Shown here piece after piece: positions 1 through 13,668 of a stretch of DNA of 64,000 bases. The notes beneath the pieces are model-generated. The model worked only from the letters and a program-made list of their open reading frames with translations, had not been told where the DNA came from and did not search any database. The position numbers were made by a program, and so were the translations under genes. Within the stretch, counting starts at the first letter, position 1. Each line of letters starts with the position of its first letter. Origin of the DNA: Emydura subglobosa. Taxonomy: Eukaryota; Chordata; Testudines; Chelidae. The DNA lies in assembly GCA_007922225.1 (NCBI GenBank), contig ML679941.1, positions 60,793,079 to 60,857,078 on the forward strand. The letters are read 5' to 3'.

Positions 1-617
1 CTGCTCAATAGCTGGATTAATCTGAGCTGTATCCTCTTGCTCATAGAGTTTTGGGGGTGGGGGCGAATGGTTAAAAGAAAGTTTCATGTTACTTTGTAGA
101 TAAAATCATTTGGATATTTACAGAACTGTCTGCTGCAGTGGAAATATAGCACTGTTCTGAGGGGAGTCTTCTCTTCTTGCTACTTTCCTTCATGGTCCCT
201 CATGTTAGAGTTGCTCCAAGCTAAATGGGTCCAATGGCAATTGGAACAATGTCCTTCCTGGCTGGTGAAGGAAGTACTGGCTCAGCTGTTCATGGAGATC
301 GTCCAAGTTACCTTGCATGTAGGCATGTGGAGGTGGGGAGAGGGTACAATGATGAGTATTCTTAAGGAAGTTATTATCTAGCCTCTGTACATGAAACCAG
401 AATTTGATGAGAATAAACAATAAACAATAATCCAACCTTTCTCTATTGGGAATGTCACTGAGAAGGTTGTAGTAGAGCTGTTCTGGCAATTTCTTGAGTC
501 TACAGATTTCTTTGACTCCTGTCAAGCAGGTTATAGTCCTGGGTCTGGGGTAGAAACTGCTCTTGTGGCACTAGGTATTGATCTCCTCTTGGCCATCTAT
601 TATGATAAAGGGCTTGT

Positions 618-712
618 TTCTCCTCACACTTACACCTCTGTTAATCAGGAGTAACTCTTGGAGTGAGCTGTGTTACACTGGTGTAAACTGGTGCAAGAGA
701 GAGAAGAAACCA
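618..712. repeat. Diverged palindromic interspersed repeat (TTACACC...GTGTAA type)
   Basis: CTCACACTTACACCTCTGTT on the left pairs loosely with GTGTAAACTGGTGCAAGAGAGAG on the right, around AGGAGTAACTC. The layout matches a reptile repeat whose arms read as gtgtaaat...agtaactc. Assigned by eye. Confidence 0.4.
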
Positions 713-738
713 GTCCCAAGTGTCCGGGCTCTCCCTTT

Positions 739-839
739 TAACTTTGTTAGCAGCCTTTACTGACCACATGTTTTTATAACTTGTTGTATAACATGTTTAT
801 AACTTTGTTAGCAGCCTTTACTGACCACATGTTTTTATA
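739..839. repeat. Perfect 40 bp direct duplication
   Basis: The 40 bases at 739-778 (starting TAACTTTGTTAGCAGCC, ending CATGTTTTTATA) recur without mismatch at 800-839, with a 21 bp spacer rich in the same words (ACATGTTTATA). Unit spacing is 61 bp. No coding or mobile-element context is visible. Confidence 0.97.
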
Positions 840-3242
840 GACTCATCTTTGGACCCCAGCGTGGGTAGGACAGTATCACTCCTAGGTGACTCCATTCTGA
901 TTTCCCTGAGAGGAGCCAGAGGGGAATGGGTGGGCAATTACTTCTCTGAATGTAAGATAACATAGGGGTCTATTTTGTCTCTCCTGTTGTTCAATGTGTA
1001 TAAGAGGCTGCTGGTAGGGTTAGTGAGGAGATAGGGACTGCAGTGTATTTAGTATGTTTATGTCTTTGCCTCTACCATAGCTGTCTTGGTTGGAATTCCT
1101 CTCTGAGTCCAACTCTGCTTACCTTCTGGGCACACTGAAAGGCCTCAGGCATGTGGGGAGGCAATGGGATGAGAGTTAGTAGATTTTATTTATAAGCCTA
1201 CTGTGGAGGAGACTTTATTTTGCTATTAAGTCTTTTGGGACACATTTGTGCATTTATTGCAAAGATATTTATAGAGAAAATTAAAATTATGTATGGCCCC
1301 CAGAATCTGGGATAGGTGCTCTATTATGTTTTTTAAATCAAATCAACCAGCACATGTCCCACATACCCTGGTCACACCTCTTCCTGTCTATCTAATATAT
1401 TTATGCCATAATATCATAATGTCACAGCCAACCCCAAATGCTACAGAGGATGGATTTTGCACTGCTGGAGTACTCCCCAGTTCTAAAATATGCTGACCAA
1501 AGATCAAGGGTGAATATAGTCCTAAATATATATATATATTTAAAAGATTGTACCTTGTTTTGTTCAACTGCAAACTACATGGACAAAAATTCTTTGCTGA
1601 TTTGTATTTCACTCTATTCCAATTTGTTTACTGTTTGTCTGTTTTCAAGCCCTGGCTAAAAGAAATAAATACAATTTTTCTTTTTGTTTCTGTACCTGCT
1701 CACAACCATTCCTAAGAGCCATTACATTCCTCTTTATTTCTGATTGCACTGGAGGACCCTGAAACTGGGGACTGAGTTTCAACAGCCAGACTGAGTGACC
1801 TACATCGTACAGATTTTATAAAGCAGTTTCTGCAGGTTCTGTTCGCATTTGATTTCAGCACAGAACACTCAGAGTCCCTAAGCATATCATTGCCATTGCT
1901 ATTTGCATAAGGGTTTGCTTACTTGGATCCATTCCTAGCATAGGCACATTGGCTTTCCTTGTTTACATTTTGTTTGTTATATTTTCCCCTTGTTTACAGT
2001 TCTAGCTTATTTGAATGCTGTTAGAAGATGGACAGAAAGAATAGTATCACCCAGAGTGCTGCTGTCTGACCTGTCCAACACACACACATCTTGCTTTTAG
2101 AAAAGCCCAATCATTCTTCAGCAGTGCATTGAGGTACATTCAAATCTGCTTTGGCATCTGTCCAGCTCTGCAGAATATCAAGCAGGGGACATCCTGTCTG
2201 AGAGAACAGATTGTTAGTTCAATTATATTCCTGAAATTGAGTTAAATTTCCATGAAATCTGCTTCAAAATGTGAAGAGGCCCAAGGGGATTTTTTTGTTT
2301 GTCTCACATTACAGCAATCAGGCATCCCAAATAGGAGAATGACATATATTGTATAATTGTGTGTTTTCTATGCTGTTTGTGGTTGTTTATTTCAAGTGCT
2401 GGGTAACAAGACAAAGGTGAACCGCTGTAGCTTGAGTACGTTGATAGTGCTGCCATCTAAAGACAAAATCCACCTGCTGTGTATGCATCAGTAAGGAGAA
2501 AGGAGGAGCTGGGCCTTTTTTACTTTAAATTGTACATAATGTTATTTTATTGTCATGAAAAGGAAAATAGGAATGCTTTAAGATTCTGCCTCTGTAAAGA
2601 TGACAACAGGAATTCCTCAACAATAGATAGCAAACTGTTTATATGTAGGTTTGGGTATGTAGTTTTTTAAATGATCCTTGTATATTGCACTACCTGGAAT
2701 CTTCAGGACCGACTTGGTAGCAACCACTCTACCTGATGTTGTTGTTGCTTGAATAATAACATTTCCCCATGAGCATCACATCTGGTGCATACACAAGCAT
2801 GATGTGGTTTCCCTGAACTTTTTACTGAATCACACAACATTTTAGTTTAAGGAACATATGGGTGCAACTTTTCTGGCAGTGACCCAAACATCCATATGGT
2901 TCAAAATCATTCTGCATTGATTTCAATATTGTTTTAATAAAAGATATTCTTCTAGTTACATGGATACTGTCGTGCATGGTTTTACATGTTTTACCTTTGT
3001 TTTTCACTCTCCATTTTTATATTTTCTCCCAAGTTTGAAATCATCTTTCCCCCTCCACCAGTTTTGTCCTTTCCTTTACAATGCACATTTATTTCCCTCC
3101 CTGCCTCACATTTCTTAGGAAAGACAAGCCAACATAGCTTTAACTTATACTGAGTCAGATTCTGCCCCTCCTTATCAGGTTGACAATACACATACTTTCA
3201 AATTGACACATTGATTTCAGTGGGATAACTTGTGGAATAAGG

Positions 3243-3550
3243 GTTCTACTCAAGACCGGCCCGAGCCATTCTTGTGCCCTGGGCAGACATTGGTAATTGG
3301 CGGCGCTACTTCAATTTCTGCGGCAGCTTGTCAGTTTCAAATTTGAATTTCCCTCTGAAAAATTGTGCTGATTCATCAATTTTGGTGGCAGCTTGTCAAT
3401 TTCGCTTTTGCTTCTTACCAACCCCCGAAAAATCGCTCTGAGCCTTGTATTTTGGCGGCAGAAGGTAAAAACATTTTGGCGCCCCATGCAATCAGGCACC
3501 CCGGACTGTTGCCCGGTCAGACCGTAGCTCAGGCTGGCCCTGGTTCTACT
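3243..3550. mobile_element. hAT-type MITE with perfect 8 bp target duplication
   Basis: The element spans 3251-3542 (292 bp). Its left end is CAAGACCGGCCCGAGCC; the right end, reverse-complemented, reads CAGGGCCAGCCTGAGC, forming imperfect terminal inverted repeats. Both ends are flanked by the identical octamer GTTCTACT (3243-3250 and 3543-3550), the 8 bp target duplication typical of hAT transposons. It is GC-richer than its surroundings and encodes no transposase. The 62-63 codon frames inside it on both strands are incidental. Confidence 0.88.
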
Positions 3551-4460
3551 TTATGAAAAAAGGGGTGACAGAACTTCCACCTTCAGTTTTTGAAACATCT
3601 TTGCTTCAAAAAAAGATCAGTGATGTCAGCACAGGTTTGGGGAAAGAGTTTGCAGTTTAGCTAGAGCTCCCTCTGATGGGTGGATGGCTGCCTCTCAGAA
3701 ATCATGAAGGAATTTTGTCTATTATTTATTTAATTTCTTGATGACAGTTGGTGGATTTTGTTTTTAATTTGGTGGAGGTTGGGAATGGTTGCAACAGTTA
3801 TATAAAATCCAGAGGAACTTTCCTACTGTACCATCTCTAAGGACAGTCAAATCTAGGTCTCGAGAATGTCTCTTTTCCTTGAAAAATGAGAACAAGAAAT
3901 GCCTATTAATCTCTATGTGGTATCTCATAAGAATAGGCAATTCATTGCTTTTAAAATATTCTGCATTTTACTTGTAAGGCAGTAACATTTTTTATATTTA
4001 AGTATAACACGTCTTGATTCTTTTCTGCAATTTTCCTGTCAATTTTTACTGAATAGCACATATTCCAAAATGGAATTTAAGGTATAGAAAGACACAACAA
4101 CATATCATCAGGGATTGTTTAGCAAGCTAATCAGAATGTAAGAAAGACAATAGGATATACTAGAAACAATAAATCACTTGATAACTTAATTAGGTTAGCA
4201 TGACTTCCAGACAGTGATATACTGTAGTTTAAAACCAAATCACAAAGAAAAGTATTTTAAAGTAATGACATGCAAATTGTCAGGAAGGCAATAAGCTTGT
4301 TTTCCAAAGGACACCAAGAGATGCAAGATATGCATCAACACAAATTGTTAAGGCTGAAAGCATGCTCACATGATGGGTTTGATAACAATCATAAAACACA
4401 AAGTAGAACAATACAAGCTAAGCAGTAGCTACAGTAATCCACATAAAGCTTGTGCTTTTT

Positions 4461-4510
4461 GTTTGTTTGTTTGTTTGTTTTTGCTCTCTCTCTCTCCCTC
4501 CCTCTCTGTC
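4461..4510 (+). repeat. (GTTT)n then CT-rich microsatellite
   Basis: GTTT is repeated five times, followed by CTCTCTCTCTCTCCCTCCCTCTCTG. Confidence 0.95.
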
Positions 4511-4959
4511 TAAGAAAGCCCAAGTATTAGGATTGGTTCAAAGGCATATTTTTCAAGCTTTACATCAACCCATTTACAGGATAACATCAAACATGCTGCT
4601 CTGCTGTATCTTTTGGGTATTACTGGAGTAAAGCTTAATATGCAATATATTAATAAAATAAACATATTTTAATATAATAAAGAGCTCTATTAAAATAACA
4701 AGAATCTTTTGCAAAACAGTTTTATTTCATACAGGACAATCCTTAAATTTGCACTGAGTTGGGATTTTGGCAAGTTGCATGCTCCCATTTATTCTTTTGC
4801 ATTATACAAACAAAAAGGTGGCATTCAGTCAAGTTAAGCAGCAGCAAATTTTAACAAACAATAGGAAAGACAACATATAATTAAACTCTGGAACTTACCG
4901 GCAAAGGATATTGAGTCAAATAATACAGTGAGTTGCAAAATAGGTTTGTTGGCATTAGG

Positions 4960-5133
4960 ACCAGATTTTTAAAGGTAGGTGTCTAACGGTAGTGATAGGA
5001 ACTTCTTAGTGGGATTTTCACACATGCCTAGGCACTTAACTCACATTTAAATTAATGGAAGTTAAACACCTAGGTTCTTTTGAAAATCCCACTAGGCACC
5101 TATCTTTAGACACCTAAATACCTTCTGATCCAG
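4960..5133. repeat. Foldback repeat, 'gattttcaaaggcacctaa' family
   Basis: The left arm CCAGATTTTTAAAGGTAGGTGTCTAA pairs with the right arm GGCACCTATCTTTAGACACCTAAATACC...CTGATCCAG. The centre reads TTAATGGAAGTTAAACACCTAGG. Related copies occur at 35083-35210 and 49715-49985. Confidence 0.6.
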
Positions 5134-5944
5134 TTGAAGATAATGACAAAACTCTCACTGGCTCAGTGATACACGATCAAGCCTTTATAAACTGTGAATA
5201 AATTAGAGGGCCTCAGTTATACTAAGGACCTTTTACACTGCTCTGACAAGTAAAGGAACTTTCAACTGGGCAGAAATATTCCCCACATAATACCTCTTGT
5301 TTATTAATTAAATAAACTTTAATTTATATAATACCCTCTAATACAAGTGGCTCCATAGAGAGTTATTTTGGGCTTAAGCTAATGCCTACTTTAGCTTTTT
5401 CACATGTGCAGTCAATAGGGAAATACTTGACTACATGTAACTTTAGTCATCTATCAGTTAACTGAGATATCCAAATTCAAAAAGAAGATGCATTCAGAAA
5501 ACTCATGTGGATTTGTATTGCACTCCCTTCAGTACTTAACTCCATGACTGGATTTCATTGAGTGAATCACAGTGCCAGATGGTAAAATTTTATTTAAAGG
5601 AGAGCTGTGGCCATTTCTTCAGATTGCCACTCTGAAATTTTCAAAGATGTAAAACAAAGATAGTGGACTAAAAAAGGAAGAGAAATGAATGATATATTTC
5701 TGGGTATACACCACTAACACCCCTCCTTGGGTCTGTGTGAATTATAGAATCGCTCCAGGCACGGGCAGTCACAGTTGTGCATGAACCAATAGGGATATGG
5801 TTGAAAGGGAGGAGGATAAATGGTCAATTTCTGCTCTGATTTATGGTAAGCCTGTTTGTCTGTATTGACTCCATGGGTTTGCATAATACGTCTAATAGGA
5901 AGTAAAATTTGGTTCAGAGAGTTTAAGCAAGAAAAGAACTCATT

Positions 5945-6168
5945 GTATTGTAGTAAATAGGACAGTGGCGAGGACTCAGGAGACCTGAGCTCTGTTCCCA
6001 GCTCTGCCACTGACCTTGGGCAAGTCACTTCATCTTTCTGTGCCTCCATTTTCCCTTCTACCATTTGTTTGTGTTGTCTATTAAGCTTCTGAGGGAGAGA
6101 CCAGCTCTTACTATATGTATGCACAATGTGACCTCTAGATGCCACTGTAACATTAATAATAATAATAG
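5945..6168 (+). mobile_element. MIR-like SINE with L2-type tail
   Basis: GGACTCAGGAGACCTGAGC, then CCCAGCTCTGCCACTGACCT and TGGGCAAGTCACTTCATC, are the MIR core. The 3' part (TATTAAGCTTCTGAGGG...GCACAATGTGACCTCTAGATGCCACTGTAA, then AATAATAATAAT) is the L2-like tail seen alone elsewhere in the window. A 181-codon frame on the - strand across 5714-6259 is not a gene. Confidence 0.82.
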
Positions 6169-6209
6169 AATAGACACAAGTTTTCTGAGCACTTCTGCGC
6201 TCAGGAGCA

Positions 6210-6238
6210 CTAAACTGGGGGGGGGGAGGGGGGGCGGT
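6210..6238 (+). repeat. G-rich tract
   Basis: Runs of 8 and 7 G's are separated by single A and C bases, just after the MIR-like SINE. Confidence 0.9.
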
Positions 6239-6307
6239 TCTGCCTCCTTTTGGCCTCACAGTCCAGGCTGATCTTTAAGCCTAGTATCCATGACCATATT
6301 ACTGTTC

Positions 6308-6415
6308 TTTATTATTTGTATTACCATAGTGACAGGTATGGACCGAGGCCCAATTGTGTTATACACTGTACAAACACAAAAAGACAGTTCCTGCTGCAAA
6401 AAGCTTAACAATCCA
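6308..6415 (-). mobile_element. L2/MIR-type tail fragment
   Basis: TTTATTATTTGTATTACCATAGTG, then ATGGACCGAGGCCCAATTGTG and CACTGTACAAACACAAAAAG, is the reverse complement of the L2-like SINE tail. Confidence 0.72.
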
Positions 6416-7499
6416 AGTAGCAGTCCAGAATAGTCAAGTTAAACAAGAACCAATTTGAGCTAAATGTACTTGCTCCTCCCCACCACCTTAATATGAGAGA
6501 CAGGAATCTTATTGGTGGGCAGACAATTTTATGCACATCCAATAAAATGTCTGAGGTGCAGCTTTTTTTGGTTTTGTTGGCTTGTTTATAGTTCATTGCG
6601 AATAACATGTAAAATCAAGAATCATTTTACATTAATTCAACACAGTATTTACAATAAAATGCAGGTTGAAAGAATCGTGACTGAAAATGCACTTGAATGC
6701 ATTTTTTATACCCACAAACACATCAGGTTTTGCTGTTCTCTGTTCCAAATTGGTAACAGGTCTTGTTTAACTTTCCTTTGTACTCAGTCCTACTGATTGA
6801 ATTACAGCACATTTTACTCCAATCAGAAGTAGTATGTACCTGAATTTTGCTAAACAATTTGGTACATCTGTAGCTGAAACTGTCTCAAGTTTCCACTGAA
6901 TCAGATAATTCTTATCAGATATCCTTGAAAATGATAAGAGGATCAGCACTGTCACCAAGTGCAAGGCAGCACCAAATTATGGTTCAGTTTAGAGCCATTC
7001 ATAGCAATGCAAAAATATCTATATGTTCTAGCCATCCTGGCAGTGTGTGGCAAGAGTTTAGAATGATTTGAATATGAGAGTTCTGATACAATAATTCCTG
7101 CCACGAATCAGACCTAAAATGATTACTTGTCCCTGTAGGGTAAATAGAACAGCTCATCATGAAGATCTTTGTAGAGATAGTGCATATACCTATTAGGAAA
7201 ATTTAATATTCTTGGTTGAAATACTAGGTCTGCAGCACAAGGGTTAGGAAGGATGGTTAAGCTTTAAAATTATTTGGAAGCGGCTGATTTTAAGTTGCCA
7301 TGGCAAAGGATTTTCAGACAATGAGATGCTTTTACATTAATATCATTGTAAGCCTTGTTGTGATAGAATTGTCTCACTGAAGAACAGCCTCTTTTTTGCT
7401 CTTGCTGACACACACACTGATAACATCATAAACTAATTATATAGTGTTATAATGATTTCTGGGCTCCTTCTCTGAGGGCTTTGTAACTGGTTTGGAGAT

Positions 7500-7620
7500 T
7501 GCTTCTCTGATACATTTTTCTAATAGGACCTGTATTATTCAATATTTTTATCAATCACTTATCAAAATATGCCCTGTGACTACAAAAATGCTGCTTTAGA
7601 GAATTGACAGTGAATTTCAG
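7500..7620 (+). mobile_element. Short diverged CR1-like RT fragment
   Basis: CCTGTATTATTCAATATTTTTATCAATCAC reads P-V-L-F-N-I-F-I-N-H, matching the conserved segment before the catalytic box of CR1-clade reverse transcriptases. Too short for subfamily assignment. Confidence 0.42.
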
Positions 7621-10600
7621 TTAAGTTAGTCTGTTAAATTAGAAACATGACTCACTGTGGCTAGGCTGCTCTTTACTTGAATTGGAAAATATTTTCAGAT
7701 GGCTTATTGTGTTTTTCCTTTTGATTCTTCAACTTTAGGGCTTCAGTGGCCTCAATGTGCTGCTGATGTTCAGCTGCACATCTTCTCAAATCCGGATTCT
7801 GTCACTTTTCTGCTTTCCCAGTGTGTAGCCAAGATAGAGGGCTGGAGAAGTGTGATCTGGCTAAGATTTAACTTGGATATGACTGACACTTATTGGTAGG
7901 GGGAAAGTGTTTGGCGGAATTGATAGGGATTTATTCTCCCTCCTTTCTTGCGGTGCTGGGGTTACCTATTCTTTTCCAAGATAGTTTGAGGTTGTACTGG
8001 ATCCATCTGTGCTCCTGGGGTCCCCATGGAAGCAATAGTAGCTTTAGTGTCCCTTTTATCTATGGCGAGCTAAAAAATAAAGCAGCTTCTCTTCTGTAAT
8101 GCAGACCATCAGTGAAATCCTGACTCTATTAAGGTTAGTGGGAGTTTACTATTCACTTCAATGAATCCAAGATTACACCTCTTGTCGTTGTTATCTATGT
8201 CTTTGGAGACTAGGAGACAGATCCTCTCCTCCTGTTTCAAGTGCTTTGCACTTCTCAGGTGCTGCAAATTGGCTGGAATCTGGCCCTATCAGCTGAAAAT
8301 GTATCTTGCATGGGGGACTGTTTCAAATGGCATAAATCCAGCATAAGCTACCCGTGGGTCTACTGCCCTTCTTCACCCTGGTGTAAGGGGCATGTTGGAG
8401 GGGGGAGGGCCTGTGGGGACAAGGCAGAGTGGAGCAAGTCTGTGCCCTGACAATTCTCAACTGGATTTTGGTCCCTTGGGGACTACAGCCCACTGGTGTA
8501 AGGTGGAGTAGCTCCTAGGTTGCTCTAATTTACAGTAGGGCCACAACTGGGAAGTAGTAAGTGGGTCCCTGATTGCACCCTACCTTTTCTCTTCCCTCTC
8601 CTTGCTGACCAGGCCTCAGTGACAGAGAGAATATGGGCCAGTATTATTGCAATGTCCCTTACTGGGGAGCTGTCCATTCCAACCACTCAGAAGCCTGCAA
8701 CCCACCTCTTATGTGGGACAGGATGCTGGAAGCGCATAGTGTGAGTGCTGTGTTTTGTCCTTTCTTCCTATTTACTTGTGACTGAAATTCCAGGTGCGAG
8801 TTTCAGTCCGGAATGGTCTGGAAGTCAGTTATTCAAGAAGCCCCTTCTTCTCTTCTTTGCCACAATGACAGTTAGGGACACTGGGAGCTGTCACTGGGCT
8901 CTCCTGAGATACAGCTCTCTAAGCTGACAGCAAGGCTGTTTTGGCAGCATCGCATCTTCATTTCCTGTGGCACTCTGTTGGACCAGCGTTTGATGGGCTT
9001 CAGGACATAGCGTGAGGTGTATTTGTTCTGACAAGCTTTAATTAAGGCTTTTATTGGAGGCTTTCAATTGAATTTTTGCTTGACACTGACCACCACTTTG
9101 TTTGTAGTTCAACAGGTCCGGATAGATTTTAGCAGGGGTTTTAATTGGAGGTTTCAAATGTAATTATTAGTTGCTTATTACATGGGAATGAGGCTTATAT
9201 GTTAGCATGGTACAAAGTCGGCCTAACTGAGCTGCTGTGCTGAGCAAAGGACTGAATCCCCATTGCAAAGCATTGGCTCTGCTGTCTGTACTGCAGCACA
9301 GGCAACCTATTTATGTAGGTTTCGTGGTAGCAGCAGCACACAAGAGAAAGTGGGTCTGACAGCATGTTCCAGATATTGTTAATTTAATGGTGTATTGTAA
9401 GCTATATGAAGCATTCAAGCATCGTGGTTAAGTACAAATGTACTACATTTAAAAATTTATTTAAAAATAAATAGATTAATCTAATCAGTCTCCAGTCCAT
9501 AAATTGTCATAGTTACATGTGACTTTTTAGCTATTCAGTTCACATTAAAGCTAATGGCTGTTGCACAGAAGGAGGGGGGAACAAAACAAACCCCAAACCC
9601 TGCTCAGCTTTGAAAATCCTTTGTCATTAACCATTGAAGCTATCCAAAATACCAGTTCCCCTGGGTGAAATGAAATGATTAGGTAAGGATTGTAGAGAGA
9701 ATTGAAATTACTCATAAAACTATATTTATCATAGTTGCTTGAAAAGATGTGAAAAGAAGTCATCGTGGAGGAGCCAAAGGTATCAAAATCTGCAAAAGTA
9801 TGTCCAGAGAAAATGCTGAACTGTTGCAGATAAGATGGTTACATGATAATGAAATGCAGAATGGCAGCAATTTTTAAAATTATGTTACAAAAGTTTTACT
9901 TACAGATACAGAAATATAAGAGAAACCATAGCCACCAGTTTTTGATCTTGTTAGCACATGATAAATTTATCTCAGAGACCCCCAACATTGAGAAATAATC
10001 ACATTGCAGGATTTTCACATGTTCAAAACTTCTCTGAAATCCTAAAGTGACATAATTTAAAGCCACAGTAAGATTTTAGAATACTTTTGATCGTACAGTT
10101 TGCTTTTTAAAAATTAAACTTGTATCAGTATTTTCGATACAGTTGACAGGATATTAATCCCTAGCTTTTTTATTTTAACAGCAACAATAAAAGATCCTAG
10201 GCTTTATTGTCAGATGTGACAAGCTCTCAGTCACCTTTCTGACTACCCTGAGCCAGGCAGGGAAACGAACTGACCCCCAACATAGCTTAGGGATACCACA
10301 GGGCTGCTTTAACATACAATGGCTGGAAACAGTTTCTCAGGGGCCATTCCACTGACTGGAGACATTCACAGAAGCAAATCACACTCTGGCTATACTGCAG
10401 GTGCTCCTTTGGAACTTCCCCCCAGGTGGAAGAGGGTGAAGCAGGTGGTATAGAGACAGCTATGATAGTTTCATGCCACAGTGGACTCCCCTACATTAGG
10501 GAATACCCAGTGGTCATTTAAGTTCTGTTAAGTCTGATATAGGGATCTGGCCCTTTTTACATGTGAGAGAACCTGCTCACTGAAGTGGATCAAACAGGAA

Positions 10601-13544
10601 ACTAATCATTTAACACTTCAAGTTTTGCAACGGAACAAGTTTCTATGCCACAGAAGTAACAATAATAATGAAGGTAAAGGTAAATAAAAAGTAAAATTGA
10701 AATGATGGAGGGCAAAGTATGGCAGAAAAAAGGTACCGTAAGGAGAGCAACTAGAACAAATTGCTGCAAGTTGAGATATTAGGACATATGAAATGCCTGC
10801 TGAAACATGGGTCACAAATAGTAATAGAGCCCTGTAATCTATAATATAAAGCTATTTATCTAATACACAAAAACTTGTAAATCTAAGCATTAATGAACAC
10901 ACAAATCCCTTGTGTGAAGTAATCCTGCCTGTAGAGCACTACTGTGTAGATGCCCTCCACTTGCCCTCACATCAGACCAGAAGGAGAGCCACTTGTAGTT
11001 CTCATAACCAGGGCAATATGGAACTAATGAATAGATAAACATCCAGCACACAACATTAAGCAGACGTTCAACATTTTATGTTCATCACTGGCAGAAATTT
11101 AGGACACACATTTGTGTGCTTAACTGATGTCAAAAAATGTGTTGCAGAGTTTTTACTGATGCGTGAACGTCTCTTATTTTCCAAGTATTTATTTTTTCCA
11201 TCCGGACTTTCACCTATACGTTTAGGAACTGTACATGAAAGAAGAATGAAGACTGGAACTAAACATGCCAGAATGAAGGTTTAAGATTTTAATAAGGTTT
11301 ATATCACCATTGATGCTAAATGTCTAGAAAACCAAAGCCCACAAATTCCAGTGGGTTTCAGAAACCAGAGAATGAAGAAAATGGTTTCAAAAGTCTAAGC
11401 CATTACCATATACTAGGTATGATACCATACCACTAGTCAGTATAAAAATGGCCCACCCTGATGACTTTTGTGGATCACACGTTGGATTGGAGTCAGGGCA
11501 AACCAAACTACTCTGGATGATAGCTTTGGAAAACAGTGTAACTCACTACATTGTAGACATATAGTGGCAAGAAGTGGCATTGACACAGTGTCATAAAGTG
11601 ACATTGCAGACATATAGCCCTCTTTGGGTGGCAAGAACTTGCTATTGGCAGAAATTTTCTCTTCAGAGTGGAACGATATTTAAATGATCCAGTAGATTCC
11701 AAAGCACACTGGGTAATTTGCAAATGCTGTGGGATGTGTGGACTGTATCAGAAGGGGGTGAAAAAGCTCATTGCAGATGTAGCTATAAGTGTAGTAGTGC
11801 GGTGCTGTGTTTTGTTCCCCAGGAAGGGACCTGACTTTTTTTTCTTTCTTTATCGGTCATGTCTAGTCATTCTCACTGCCAGCTACTACAAATACTTTCT
11901 TTTCTCTTATGACTGGGTGGCATTCTATACATCAATTTTGTGCAGTCCATTTTTGTAATGAATTCGTGTAGAACTTTTCCCCTTCTGCACATTTTTATTA
12001 ACTAATGAAGCCAATTTATGTACAACCCAATTATTTTGGAGGAATTAATTTTATCATTACATTTCAAATTACATTGTGAGGCCAGTGGATTGGAGTGTAG
12101 AGTCAGTTTTCACACAAAAAATACTGGAGAACTTTAGCTCCACATACTATATTGCCAGTTTTAATTTATGGTACCATGTTACTTCATAACACATTTTGAA
12201 GATCACATCTACTTATGGAAGACTATGTTGATTCTGTTTTCTTGGCATATATGAAAGAATTTTATTGCTCTTTATATGATAGGCTCAATTGGCTTTCACC
12301 TGAATTATACAGACAATATGTTTCTTAATTTGTTTGCTTATAGGGTATTTAATATCAAGAACTCTGAATAACTGTTTGATTGTTTACCCTTTTCCAATAA
12401 TGATTATTTACAGAGAGTAAGTTATTTAAACATCTGGTTTGTGGATATTGGTATCCAATCTGGAATAAGCTAACTATTACACTGAGAACTGTTCTTTAAA
12501 TATCGAGGTTTAAGAATGTAAAATGTAATCATGTTTGTCAATGAATTCTTGTGGTATTTGAATGTCACTTTTATTTGCTGTATTTCTTGTGGCTAATTAC
12601 AGTTTTATGAATATTCATTGCTTATCTGGCCACCTGATTAGCATTTAAGATGATCCTTTCTTCCTCATTTTTACACAGTTGACAAAATATTCAGTGTAAT
12701 ACTAACTGAAGCCATGATTCCACAGAAAATTAGCAAGCAAGATGTTCAGGAGATTGTGACCTAACCATGGCACCATGAATCTTTGCTGTATTGGATGGAT
12801 TTTTATATATAGAAGTTGTTAAGGGGTTTCAGATTTGCTTAGTAATTTGAGACTCAACAACTTCTGTGACAAGTTAGTTCATTTTGAGGAAAATAATTAA
12901 CACTTTTTGAAAAATATGTAGAAATTGGCTAGGTTAATCAAAATATACCCAGCCAGGATGATGTCAAATGAGCCATCTGTTGAGAGAGACAGTGGCATGA
13001 CCGTCCAGCTTAGAATTGTTCAGCTATCTTGGCTGCAACCAAGCTGATTCCCTTCTTCCCTCTGTTAGCGAATTCTGACAGTTGATCCTGCCTCAACACT
13101 CATGCATACTCTACCGTGCAAGCTAGTGTACCAATTGGACAATAAGGGGAAATGTTATTTTTCATTTTGGTGGTTGGAATGAACAGGACCTCTTGCCTCA
13201 GATTCCTCTCTCATATCAGTACAATAGCCATCCATTCCATGGTCACACAATGACTGAACATGGAGAATTTAGGAGCTTTATTTAATACAGTGGTTGACAT
13301 TAAAAAGTCAGCATATGTCAATATTTAACCACAGAATGCAGTCTCGGACACTTGATTTACACATAATCATTATGTGGTAAATGTTACATTTTAATTGGGA
13401 CTGCTATACTGTGAAAGAAAATAATCTGCATGCTGCCTAGGCCTCATCTGATAAATCAGAGTTAGAAGACTGTCTCGTTTATAGTCTCTGAGACTGGAAA
13501 AAAGATGGTGTTTACAGATAGTGTTCATGGTATTTACATCATAT

Positions 13545-13668
13545 TTAGATTATAAGCATTTAGGAACAGGGATTATCTCTTATTCTCTGTTTATATGGTG
13601 CCTGGTATAATGGTGTCCCATCCTCGGTTGGCCTTTAGACGCTACCATAAAACATAATAGATAACAAT
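13545..13668 (+). mobile_element. L2/MIR-type tail fragment
   Basis: TTAGATTATAAGCATTTAGGAACAGGGATTATCTC, TATGGTGCCTGGTATAATGG and GACGCTACCATAAAACATAATA follow the L2-like tail order. Confidence 0.68.

Noticed and set aside
5714..6259. 181-codon open frame on the - strand
   Set aside because: It crosses a MIR-like SINE and a G-rich tract (hence poly-Pro), has no recognisable domain and no splice context.
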